64,000 nucleotides of DNA from Mesorhizobium escarrei (GTDB lineage: Bacteria; Pseudomonadota; Alphaproteobacteria; Rhizobiales; Rhizobiaceae), in NCBI RefSeq assembly GCF_935825525.1, contig NZ_CAKXZT010000001.1, forward strand, positions 62,001 to 126,000, written 5' to 3'. The translations under genes were made by a program, and so were the position numbers. The notes under the pieces were generated by a model that was not told the DNA's origin, searched no databases, and saw only the letters and a list, made by a program, of their open reading frames with translations. Below, piece by piece: positions 46,224-54,063 of this stretch (position 1 is its first letter; the number at the start of each line of letters is the position of its first letter).

Positions 46224-47135
46224 ATGCCGCTTGCGATGAACCGTGAGGTTTTCATTACCTGTGCCGTGACCGGGTCCGGCAGTTCGCAGGACCGCAGCCC
46301 GCATGTGCCGCGTTCGCCCAAGCAGATCGCCGATTCGGCCATCGACGCGGCAAAGGCCGGTGCGGCGATCGTCCACTGCCATGTGCGCGACCCCGAAACC
46401 GGCAAGCCGCGCCGCGACGTGCAGCTTTATCGCGAGGTGACCGAGCGCATCCGCGCGGCAGACGTCGACGTGGTGCTGAACCTGACCGCCGGTATGGGCG
46501 GCGACATGGTGTTCGGTTCGCCGGAAAACCCGCTGCCGCTGAACGAAAAAGCCACCGATATGGGTGGCGCCAGCAACCGCGTGGAGCATGTGCGCCAGTG
46601 CCTGCCGGAGATCTGCACGCTCGACTGCGGCACCATGAATTTCGCCGAAGCCGACTATGTCATGACCAACACGCCCGGCATGCTGCGCGCCATGGGCGGC
46701 ATGATGACGGCGCTTGGCGTCAAGCCGGAGATCGAGGCCTTCGACACCGGCCATCTCTGGTTTGCCAAGCAACTGGTCGAGGAAAAGGTGCTGGACCCCG
46801 ATGCTCTTGTGCAATTGTGCATGGGCGTGCCATGGGGCGCGCCGGACGATCTCAACACCTTTATGGCGATGGTCAACAATGTGCCGTCGAGTTGGACCTG
46901 GTCGGCGTTCTCCATCGGTCGCAACCAGATGGCCTATGCCGCCGCCGCGGTGCTGGCCGGCGGCAATGTCCGCGTCGGGCTCGAGGACAATCTCTGGCTC
47001 GACAAGGGGGTGCTGGCAACCAATGCGCAGCTGGTCGAGCGGGCGGTCAGCATCGTGTCGAACATGGGGGCAAGGGTTATCGGCCCCGATGAGGTGCGCA
47101 AGAAGCTCAATTTGACGAAGCGCGCGCCGCTTTGA
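46224..47135 (+). CDS. BKACE-family 3-dehydrocarnitine cleavage enzyme
   Basis: 303 residues of the beta-keto acid cleavage (DUF849/Kce) family: zinc ligands in AIVHCHVRDPETG and the conserved Glu in VRVGLEDNLWLDKG, with LNLTAGMGGDMV and GVPWGAPDDLNTF. Family members in carnitine clusters use acetyl-CoA to split 3-dehydrocarnitine into betainyl-CoA and acetoacetate. ATG 46224 has GGGAGAAAAG upstream and matches the family N-terminus NREVFITCAVTGSG. First gene of the operon; the call to carnitine rests on its neighbours. Confidence 0.85.
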   Translation: MPLAMNREVFITCAVTGSGSSQDRSPHVPRSPKQIADSAIDAAKAGAAIVHCHVRDPETGKPRRDVQLYREVTERIRAADVDVVLNLTAGMGGDMVFGSPENPLPLNEKATDMGGASNRVEHVRQCLPEICTLDCGTMNFAEADYVMTNTPGMLRAMGGMMTALGVKPEIEAFDTGHLWFAKQLVEEKVLDPDALVQLCMGVPWGAPDDLNTFMAMVNNVPSSWTWSAFSIGRNQMAYAAAAVLAGGNVRVGLEDNLWLDKGVLATNAQLVERAVSIVSNMGARVIGPDEVRKKLNLTKRAPL

Positions 47136-47163
47136 CAAGGGATTCGGTAGGGAGGAGCCGCCG

Positions 47164-47793
47164 ATGAGGACCGTGAAATTCACCGCGATGAAGGATGGCG
47201 ACCGCGACGACTACGCCTTCCTCACCGAGCACGAGATCGACTATGCGGCGAAGACCGGCGAACGGCTGCTTGACGCGCTTGTCCAGCTCGACGAGGGGCT
47301 GTCCGGCTACAAGGTCACCCGGCTCGGCCATTCGCTGCAGGCGGCGACGCGCGCATGGCGCGACGGCGCCGATACCGACTGGATCGTCTGCGCGCTGCTG
47401 CACGACATCGGCGACATCTACGCACCGTACAATCACGACGAATATGCAGCTTCGATCCTAAAACCTTTCGTGCGCGAGCAGTGCACCTGGGTGGTGGAAA
47501 AGCACGGTGACTTCCAGCGCCTCTATTACGCCCACCATCTCGGCGGCAATCCGCATGCGCGCGACCGTTTCGCCGGCCATCACTATTTCGACGATTGCGA
47601 CCAGTTCTGCGAGCGCTGGGACCAGTCGAGCTTCGATCCGGATTATGAGACGTTGCCGATCCACTTCTACAGACCCTTTGTGCTCGAAGTGTTTGCGCGC
47701 AGGGCCTATGACCCCACCGTGATCCGCGCCGGCGAGCGCGTGCCTCTCATCGATACCAAAGTAGCCAGGACAAGAACCGGAGCCTCCGCATGA
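47164..47793 (+). CDS. HD-domain protein resembling PhnZ/TmpB diiron oxygenases
   Basis: 209 residues. HD-domain metal ligands are visible in order: GHSLQAA, LLHDIGDIYAPYNHDEYAA (HD pair and later His), VEKHGDF and CERWDQSSFD (final Asp). The GHSLQ start of the domain and the trailing WDQ..FDPDY are found in the mixed-valent diiron HD oxygenases PhnZ and TmpB, the latter acting on a trimethylammonium phosphonate to give glycine betaine. In carnitine clusters this slot often holds a betainyl-CoA thioesterase, absent here. It overlaps the dehydrogenase gene by 4 nt. Whether it is an oxygenase or a phosphohydrolase cannot be settled from sequence alone. Confidence 0.75.
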   Translation: MRTVKFTAMKDGDRDDYAFLTEHEIDYAAKTGERLLDALVQLDEGLSGYKVTRLGHSLQAATRAWRDGADTDWIVCALLHDIGDIYAPYNHDEYAASILKPFVREQCTWVVEKHGDFQRLYYAHHLGGNPHARDRFAGHHYFDDCDQFCERWDQSSFDPDYETLPIHFYRPFVLEVFARRAYDPTVIRAGERVPLIDTKVARTRTGASA

Positions 47794-48863
47794 GCATCAT
47801 CACCAAGGCAGCTGCAATCGGCGGCGGCGTCATCGGCGCCGGCTGGGTGGCGCGGCTGCTCTTGAACGGCATCGACGTGTCGATTTTCGATCCCGACCCC
47901 GAATCCGCGCGCAAGGTCGGCGAAGTGATGAAAGGTGCGCGCCGCGCCTACAAGCAGATGCTGCCCGACGGCCTGCCAAAAGAAGGCAAGTTGACCTTTG
48001 CCAAGACCATTTCCGACGCCGTCGCCGATGCCGATTTCATCCAGGAAAGCGTGCCGGAACGGCTCGACCTGAAACACCGCGTGCTGGCCGAGATCGACCT
48101 CTATGCGCCGGCCAATGCCATCGTCGGCTCCTCGACCTCCGGCATCAAGCCGACCGACATGCAGGTGGCGATGAAGAAGCATCCGGAACGGCTGGTCGTC
48201 GGCCATCCGTTCAACCCGGTCTATTTGCTGCCGCTGGTCGAGATCGTCGGCGGCGAGCAGACCTTTCCCGAGGCGATCGAGGTCGCCAAGGAGATGTACG
48301 CCTCGATCGGCATGAAGCCGGTGGTGATCCGCAAGGAGATCGAGGCGTTCGTCGGCGACCGCCTGCTGGAGGCGGCATGGCGCGAGGCGCTGTGGCTGAT
48401 CAAGGACGGCATCTGCACGGTCGAGGAACTCGACGACATCATGCGCTATGGCTTCGGCCTGCGCTGGGCGCAGATGGGCATGTTCCAGGTCTACCGCGTC
48501 GCCGGCGGCGAGGCCGGCATGCGCCATTTCATGGCGCAGTTCGGGCCGTGCCTGAAATGGCCGTGGACCAAGCTGATGGACGTGCCGGAGTTCAACGACG
48601 AACTGGTCGACCTGATCGCCACGCAGTCGGACGACCAGGCGGATGGCCTGTCGATCCGTGAGCTCGAAAAGATCCGCGACGACAATCTGGTCGCGATCAT
48701 GGAGGCGCTGTCGAAGCAGAACAAAGGCAAGGGCTGGGGCGCCGGCGCCTTGCACAAGGACTATACCAAGCAGCTCGCCAAGCTTGCGGCGAAGAAGCCC
48801 GCTACTTCCAAGGCGGCGGAAAAGGCCAAGGCTGAAAAGCCGAAGAAAAAGAAGAAAGGCTGA
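47790..48863 (+). CDS. lcdH: L-carnitine dehydrogenase
   Basis: NAD-dependent oxidation of L-carnitine to 3-dehydrocarnitine. 357 residues of the 3-hydroxyacyl-CoA dehydrogenase fold: Rossmann GGGVIGAGWVARLLLNGID (11-29), FIQESVPERLDLK, SSTSGIKPTDMQ, and the catalytic-His region VGHPFNPVYLLPLVEIVGG. The thioesterase domain fused in some LcdH proteins is missing; instead there is a Lys/Ala-rich tail of about 30 residues ending KPKKKKKG. The start overlaps the HD gene (ATGA); the acyl-CoA dehydrogenase follows by 4 bp. Confidence 0.88.
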   Translation: MSIITKAAAIGGGVIGAGWVARLLLNGIDVSIFDPDPESARKVGEVMKGARRAYKQMLPDGLPKEGKLTFAKTISDAVADADFIQESVPERLDLKHRVLAEIDLYAPANAIVGSSTSGIKPTDMQVAMKKHPERLVVGHPFNPVYLLPLVEIVGGEQTFPEAIEVAKEMYASIGMKPVVIRKEIEAFVGDRLLEAAWREALWLIKDGICTVEELDDIMRYGFGLRWAQMGMFQVYRVAGGEAGMRHFMAQFGPCLKWPWTKLMDVPEFNDELVDLIATQSDDQADGLSIRELEKIRDDNLVAIMEALSKQNKGKGWGAGALHKDYTKQLAKLAAKKPATSKAAEKAKAEKPKKKKKG

Positions 48864-48867
48864 GGCA

Positions 48868-50031
48868 ATGGATTTTGGCCTCTCCGAGGAACAGAAACTG
48901 ATCGTCGAGACGACGCGCGCCTTCGTCGAGAACGAGCTCTACCCGCATGAGCGCGAGGTCGAGCGCACCGGCGTGCTGCGCCGCGAACTCATCGAGGATA
49001 TCAAGGCCAAGGCGATCGAAGCCGGGCTCTATGCCGCCAACATGCCGACGGAGGTCGGTGGCGCCGGCCTCGATACGGTGACTTGGCTGCTTTACGAGAA
49101 GGAGCTCGGCCGCGCCAATTACGCACTGCACTGGACCTGCGTGGCGCGGCCCTCCAACATCCTCTTGGCCGGCACGCCGGAGCAGCGCGAAAAATATCTT
49201 TATCCGTGCATTCGCGGCGAGAAGTGGGATTGCTTGGCGATGACCGAGCCGGGCGCCGGCTCCGATCTGCGCGGCATGAAGGCGACCGCAGTGCAGGATG
49301 GCGACGACTGGGTGCTGAACGGCACCAAGCATTTCATCAGCCATGCCGATCTTGCCGATTTCGCCATCGTCTTCATGGCCTCGGGAGAGGAAGAGTCTTC
49401 GCGTGGAAAACGCAAGAAGATCACCGCCTTCTTCGTCGACAAGGGCACCAAGGGTTTTACCGTGCGTGACGGCTACCGCAACGTCTCGCACCGCGGCTAC
49501 ACCAATGCCATCCTCGAATTCGATGATTGCCGGCTGCCCGGAGCCCAGGTCCTGGGGGAGGTCCACAAGGGTTTCGACGTCGCCAATTCATGGCTTGGCG
49601 CAACCCGCCTGCAGGTCGGCGCGACCTGTCTCGGCCGGGCCGAGCGGGCGCTTGGCCATGCCGTCGAATACGCCGCGCAGCGTCAGCAGTTCGGCCAGCA
49701 GATCGGCAAGTTCCAGGGCGTTTCATTCAAGCTTGCCGATATGGCGACCGAACTGAAGGCGGCCGACCTGATGGTGTTCGAAGCCGGCTGGAAGTACGAT
49801 CAGGGCACCATCACCGATCAGGACATGGCCATGGCCAAGCTGAAGGCCACCGAAATGCTTGCCTTCGTCGCCGATGAGGCGATCCAGATCCATGGCGGCA
49901 TGGGGCTGATGGACGATCTGCCGCTGGAACGCATCTGGCGCGACGCCCGCGTCGAGCGCATCTGGGAGGGCACCTCGGAAATCCAGCGCCACATTATATC
50001 GCGGGGGCTGCTGCGCCCGTTCGGGGGCTGA
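48868..50031 (+). CDS. Acyl-CoA dehydrogenase, probable gamma-butyrobetainyl-CoA/crotonobetainyl-CoA type
   Basis: 387-residue FAD-dependent dehydrogenase. Motifs are CLAMTEPGAGSDLRGMKATA (FAD/substrate), AVEYAAQRQQFGQQIGKFQG and IQIHGGMGLMDDLPLERIWRD, with the catalytic Glu in the WEGTSEIQRHIIS region. In context with the CaiD homologue it probably converts gamma-butyrobetainyl-CoA to crotonobetainyl-CoA, the reverse of CaiA. ATG 48868 has TGAGGCA upstream; longer in-frame readings are out of frame with lcdH. Substrate is inferred. Confidence 0.8.
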   Translation: MDFGLSEEQKLIVETTRAFVENELYPHEREVERTGVLRRELIEDIKAKAIEAGLYAANMPTEVGGAGLDTVTWLLYEKELGRANYALHWTCVARPSNILLAGTPEQREKYLYPCIRGEKWDCLAMTEPGAGSDLRGMKATAVQDGDDWVLNGTKHFISHADLADFAIVFMASGEEESSRGKRKKITAFFVDKGTKGFTVRDGYRNVSHRGYTNAILEFDDCRLPGAQVLGEVHKGFDVANSWLGATRLQVGATCLGRAERALGHAVEYAAQRQQFGQQIGKFQGVSFKLADMATELKAADLMVFEAGWKYDQGTITDQDMAMAKLKATEMLAFVADEAIQIHGGMGLMDDLPLERIWRDARVERIWEGTSEIQRHIISRGLLRPFGG

Positions 50032-50034
50032 TCA

Positions 50035-52113
50035 ATGCACAGGCTTGAACGTCTTCTGCGCCCGAAATCGATCGTCGTGTTCGGCGGCGCTCAGGCGGCT
50101 GCCGTCGTCGCACAATCGATCAAGATGGGCTTTGCCGGCGAGATCTGGCCTGTGCACCCGACCAAGGATGATGTCGCCGGGCGCAAAGCCTACCGCTCGG
50201 TGGCGGACCTGCCCGGCGCGCCGGACGCCGCCTTTGTCGGCGTCAACCGGCATTTAACCATCGAGGTGGTCAAGGCGCTGGCCGAGCGCGGTGCCGGCGG
50301 CGCTGTCTGCTTTGCCGCCGGCTTTCTCGAGACCGAGGCTTATGACGAGCATGGCGAGCGATTGCAGGCGGAACTGGTCGCTGCGGCGGGCCAGATGCCG
50401 ATTATCGGGCCGAACTGCTACGGCCTGATCAATTATGCCGACGGCGCGCTTTTATGGCCCGACCAACATGGCGGCATCAGGCTGGCCGAGGGTGGCCGCG
50501 GGGTCGCCATCATCACCCAATCGTCGAACATCGCCATCAACATGACGATGCAGAAGCGCGGCCTGCCGATCGCCTTTCTGATGACTGCCGGCAACCAGGC
50601 GCAGACCGGGCTTTCGGAAATGGCGCTCGGCCTGGTCGAGGACGACCGCGTCACCGCGCTCGGCCTGCACATCGAGGCCTTCGATTCGGTAGCCGGCTTC
50701 GAAAGGCTGGCCGCGCGGGCGCGAGAGCTGAAGAAGCCGATCATCGCCATGAAGGTCGGCCGCTCCGAGCAGGCGCGGCAAGCGACCGTGTCGCATACGG
50801 CATCGCTGGCCGGCTCGGACGCTGCCTCGGGCGCCTTCCTGAAGCGGCTCGGCATCGCCCGCGTCGATTCCATCCCTGCCTTCATCGAGGCGCTCAAGCT
50901 GCTGCACGTCACCGGTCCCCTGCCCGGCTACCGGCTGTCGTCGATGAGCTGTTCGGGTGGCGAAGCGTCTGTCATGGCCGACAGCGCAGAAGGCCGCTGG
51001 GTGAATTTCCCGGCGCTGACCGACACGCACCGCGCCCACGTCAAATCGACGCTCGGGCCGCTGGTTGCGGTGGCCAACCCGCTCGACTACCACACCTTCA
51101 TCTGGAACAACGAGCCGGCGATGACCGCCACTTTCACCGCCATGGTGTCGGGTGGCTTCGACCTCAACATGCTGGTGCTCGATTTCCCGCGCCCCGACCG
51201 CTGCTCGGACACCGACTGGTGGACGACGCTGCGCGCCTTCGAGTCGGCGCTGAAGACCAACAAGGCGCAGGGCGCGATCGTCTCGTCGCTGCCGGAAAAC
51301 CTGCCCGAGGAATACACCGCCGGGCTGATGGGACGCGGCATGGTGCCGTTGTTCGGGATTTCCGAAGCCATGGACGCCGCCCAGGCGGCAGCCTTCATCG
51401 GCTGGGCCTGGCGCGAGCCGCAGGCGCAGCCGATCGACACCTCCGCTTCCGGAGCGCCGGCCGGCGACCATGTCACGCCTGATGAGGCCGAGGCGAAAGC
51501 GCGGCTGATCGAGGCCGGGCTGCCCGTGCCGAGGGGCGAACGCGCCGGCAATGCGGTCGAGGCGGTCATCTCCTCGATGGCGCTCGGTTTTCCGGTTGCG
51601 CTGAAGGCTTTGGGAGTCACCCACAAATCCGAACTCGGCGCGGTGCGGCTCAACCTCAGGGATGCCGAATCGGTCAGCACCGCCGCCCATGATCTCGATG
51701 CGCTCGGCACCGGCCTCTATGTCGAGCGCATGGTGCGCGACGGCGTCGCCGAGCTGCTCGTCGGCTTCACCCGCGACCCGATGTTCGGCGCGGTGATGAC
51801 GCTGGGCACCGGCGGCGTGCTGGTCGAGCTGTTGCGCGACAGCGTCACGCTGATGCTGCCGGCGACACGCGACGACATCGAGGCGGCATTGCGCGGGCTC
51901 AAATTGTTCCCGCTGCTCGAAGGCTATCGCGGCCGGCCCAAGGCCGATGTCGCGGCGGCCATCGAGGCGATATCAGGGATTGCCGCCTTCGTGCAGCAAA
52001 ATGCCGGCGAGATCGAGGAGCTAGACATCAACCCGCTGATCGTCTGCGCGCAGGGCAAAGGCGCCTGGATCGCCGACGCGCTGCTGGTGCTTGGAGAAAA
52101 CAGGAATGTCTGA
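50035..52113 (+). CDS. Acyl-CoA synthetase (ADP-forming type)
   Basis: 692 residues with the domain order CoA-binding (HRLERLLRPKSIVVFGGAQA), succinyl-CoA ligase-like (GGRGVAIITQSSNIAINMTM; phospho-His in ATVSHTASLAGSDAASGA) and ATP-grasp (GFPVALKALGVTHKSELGAV, MFGAVMTLGTGGVLVELLRD, LDINPLIVC). ADP-forming ligases activate short acids to CoA thioesters. In the operon this is the only candidate to activate gamma-butyrobetaine or crotonobetaine, where CaiB (CoA transferase) or CaiC (AMP-forming ligase) would be usual. It overlaps caiD by 8 nt. Confidence 0.85.
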   Translation: MHRLERLLRPKSIVVFGGAQAAAVVAQSIKMGFAGEIWPVHPTKDDVAGRKAYRSVADLPGAPDAAFVGVNRHLTIEVVKALAERGAGGAVCFAAGFLETEAYDEHGERLQAELVAAAGQMPIIGPNCYGLINYADGALLWPDQHGGIRLAEGGRGVAIITQSSNIAINMTMQKRGLPIAFLMTAGNQAQTGLSEMALGLVEDDRVTALGLHIEAFDSVAGFERLAARARELKKPIIAMKVGRSEQARQATVSHTASLAGSDAASGAFLKRLGIARVDSIPAFIEALKLLHVTGPLPGYRLSSMSCSGGEASVMADSAEGRWVNFPALTDTHRAHVKSTLGPLVAVANPLDYHTFIWNNEPAMTATFTAMVSGGFDLNMLVLDFPRPDRCSDTDWWTTLRAFESALKTNKAQGAIVSSLPENLPEEYTAGLMGRGMVPLFGISEAMDAAQAAAFIGWAWREPQAQPIDTSASGAPAGDHVTPDEAEAKARLIEAGLPVPRGERAGNAVEAVISSMALGFPVALKALGVTHKSELGAVRLNLRDAESVSTAAHDLDALGTGLYVERMVRDGVAELLVGFTRDPMFGAVMTLGTGGVLVELLRDSVTLMLPATRDDIEAALRGLKLFPLLEGYRGRPKADVAAAIEAISGIAAFVQQNAGEIEELDINPLIVCAQGKGAWIADALLVLGENRNV

Positions 52114-52888
52114 CGTCATCACCACCCGCCGCGAGGGCACGATCCTCGAAGTCACGCTCGATCGGCCCAAGGCCAACGCCATCGACCTCAACACCTCGCG
52201 GCTGATGGGCGAGACGTTCAAGGCGTTCCGCGACGATGCGGATCTGCGGGTCGCCATCGTCAAGACTGCCGGCGACAGGTTCTTCTGCGCCGGCTGGGAC
52301 CTGAAAGCCGCGGCCGGCGGCGATGCTGTCGACGGCGACTATGGCGTCGGCGGGTTCGGCGGACTGCAGGAACTGCGCGATCTCAACAAGCCGGTCATCG
52401 CCTGCGTCAACGGCATGGCGGTCGGCGGCGGCTTCGAGCTGGCGCTGTCCTGCGACCTCATCTACGCGTCGGATCACTCCTCCTTTGCGCTGCCGGAAAT
52501 TCGCGCCGGCACGCTGGCCGATGCAGCGACGATCAAGCTGCCGAAGCGCATTCCCTATCATGTCGCCATGGACCTTTTGCTCACCGGCCGCTGGATGGAT
52601 GTCGCCGAGGCGCATCGCTGGGGCCTGGTCAACGAGGTGCTGCCCAAGGAGAAGATCGAGGATCGCGTCTGGGAGATCGCCCGGCTGCTGGCCGGCGGTC
52701 CGCCGCTGGTCTTTGCCGCGATCAAGGAGACGGCGCGGGTCGCCGAGTCGCTCACCTTCCAGGACGCGATGAACCGGGTGACGCGCCGCCAATTGCCGAC
52801 GGTTGACGCACTGTACGGCTCGGAGGACAATCTCGAGGGCTTTCGCGCCTTTGCCGAAAAGCGCGATCCGGTGTGGAAGGGGAAGTGA
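52106..52888 (+). CDS. caiD: Carnitinyl-CoA dehydratase (crotonobetainyl-CoA hydratase)
   Basis: 260-residue enoyl-CoA hydratase family enzyme that follows E. coli CaiD almost from end to end: ILEVTLDRPKANAIDLNTSR, FCAGWDLKAAAGGDAVDGDY (oxyanion loop), VNGMAVGGGFELALSCDLI (second oxyanion Gly and active Glu region), SFALPEIRAGTLAD and the C-terminus FAEKRDPVWKGK. Hydrates crotonobetainyl-CoA to L-carnitinyl-CoA. ATG 52106 has a GGAGAAAACAGGA leader and overlaps the ligase stop. Last gene of the operon. Confidence 0.92.
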   Translation: MSDVITTRREGTILEVTLDRPKANAIDLNTSRLMGETFKAFRDDADLRVAIVKTAGDRFFCAGWDLKAAAGGDAVDGDYGVGGFGGLQELRDLNKPVIACVNGMAVGGGFELALSCDLIYASDHSSFALPEIRAGTLADAATIKLPKRIPYHVAMDLLLTGRWMDVAEAHRWGLVNEVLPKEKIEDRVWEIARLLAGGPPLVFAAIKETARVAESLTFQDAMNRVTRRQLPTVDALYGSEDNLEGFRAFAEKRDPVWKGK

Positions 52889-52904
52889 GGGTATTGTTGG
52901 AATG

Positions 52905-53095
52905 ACGGCGCCCACCCCCCTCTGGCCTTCCGGCCATCTCCCCCTCAAGGGGGGAGATCGGATGTCGCTTCGGTTTTCGCCAATCTCCAACGTTGCAAGA
53001 TGGGCTGCAAGGCCGAAGCTGCCAATCTCCCCCCTTGAGGGGGAGATGCCAAGTTTTGGCAAAGAGGCCAGGCCAGAGAGGGGTGCTCAGGCGCT
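52905..53095. repeat. Intergenic pair of inverted SPLEGEM-type palindromes
   Basis: A CCCCCCTCTGGCC...GGCCATCTCCCCCTCAAGGGGGGAG arm (about 52910-52954) is followed by an inverted copy, CAATCTCCCCCCTTGAGGGGGAG (from about 53022), ending GGCCAGAGAGGGGTG (53070-53087). The arms pair as a large imperfect palindrome of about 180 bp. The core is the same as the insertion in xdhC. It fills most of the gap between caiD and the esterase and could end the carnitine transcript. Confidence 0.8.
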
Positions 53096-53119
53096 GTCGT
53101 CAGAACACTTTCAGCGCTC

Positions 53120-54058
53120 ATGACCGACTACAAAAAACTCATCGACGCCGAGACCTGGGCCTTCATCGAGCGGACCAATTCCTATTATCCGCCTGATGCG
53201 ATCGACTACACGATCGATCGGCAGCGCGACATCTACGACCGCATGTGCCGTGAGTTCTCTGCCGGCCACCCAGACAATGTTACGGCGGAAACCACCGCCA
53301 TTGCCACGCCCTCGCATCCCATCCCGATCCGCATCTACCGCACACCCGCGCCGGAAGCGGCGGCGATGGTGCTTTATTTCCATGGCGGCGGTTTTATCCT
53401 AGGCGGGCTCGACAGCCATGACGACCTCTGCGCCGAGCTTTGCAGCCGCACCGGCTATGAGCTGGTTTCGGTCGACTACCGGCTGGCGCCGGAACATCTG
53501 CATCCGGCCGGCTTCGACGATGCCATCAGCGCCTTCGAATGGGCGGCGACAACCTACAAGCGCCCGATCCTGCTTTGCGGCGACAGCGCCGGCGGCAACC
53601 TTGCCGCCGCGGTCAGCCATGCGACGCGCGGCCATGCACGAAGACCGATCGGCCAGGTGCTGATCTATCCCAGCCTTGGCGGCGACCGATCGCAGGGTTC
53701 TTACGTGACCCATGCCGAAGCGCCGATGCTGACGGTGCGCGATCTCGATTTCTACACGAATATCAGGACCGGCGAGGACCGCACCGGCGACCTCACGCTG
53801 TCGCCGCTGGCCGACGCCGATTTTGCCAATCTGCCGCCGACCGTGCTGATCACCGCCCAATGCGACCCGCTGTCGTCAGACGGCGAGGCCTATCGCGACC
53901 GCGTCGTCGCGGCAGACGGCCACGCCTTCTGGTTGGAAGAGCCAGGGCTGGTGCATAGTTATCTCAGAGCCCGGCACACGGTCGGTCGAGCGCGCTCGAG
54001 CTTTACCCGGATCGTCGACGCGGTGTCGGCTCTGGGACGGGGCGAATGGATCTGGTGA
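53120..54058 (+). CDS. Alpha/beta hydrolase, hormone-sensitive lipase family
   Basis: 312-residue esterase with oxyanion motif FHGGGFILGG (HGGG at 88-91), nucleophile GDSAGGN (Ser156), the Asp in VLITAQCDPL and the terminal catalytic His in GLVHSYLRARH. Ester substrate unknown. It follows the repeat region and may or may not belong to the carnitine transcript. Its 3' end overlaps, on the other strand, only the out-of-frame extension of the FAD-dehydrogenase pseudogene. Confidence 0.88.
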   Translation: MTDYKKLIDAETWAFIERTNSYYPPDAIDYTIDRQRDIYDRMCREFSAGHPDNVTAETTAIATPSHPIPIRIYRTPAPEAAAMVLYFHGGGFILGGLDSHDDLCAELCSRTGYELVSVDYRLAPEHLHPAGFDDAISAFEWAATTYKRPILLCGDSAGGNLAAAVSHATRGHARRPIGQVLIYPSLGGDRSQGSYVTHAEAPMLTVRDLDFYTNIRTGEDRTGDLTLSPLADADFANLPPTVLITAQCDPLSSDGEAYRDRVVAADGHAFWLEEPGLVHSYLRARHTVGRARSSFTRIVDAVSALGRGEWIW

Positions 54059-54063
54059 GGGTC

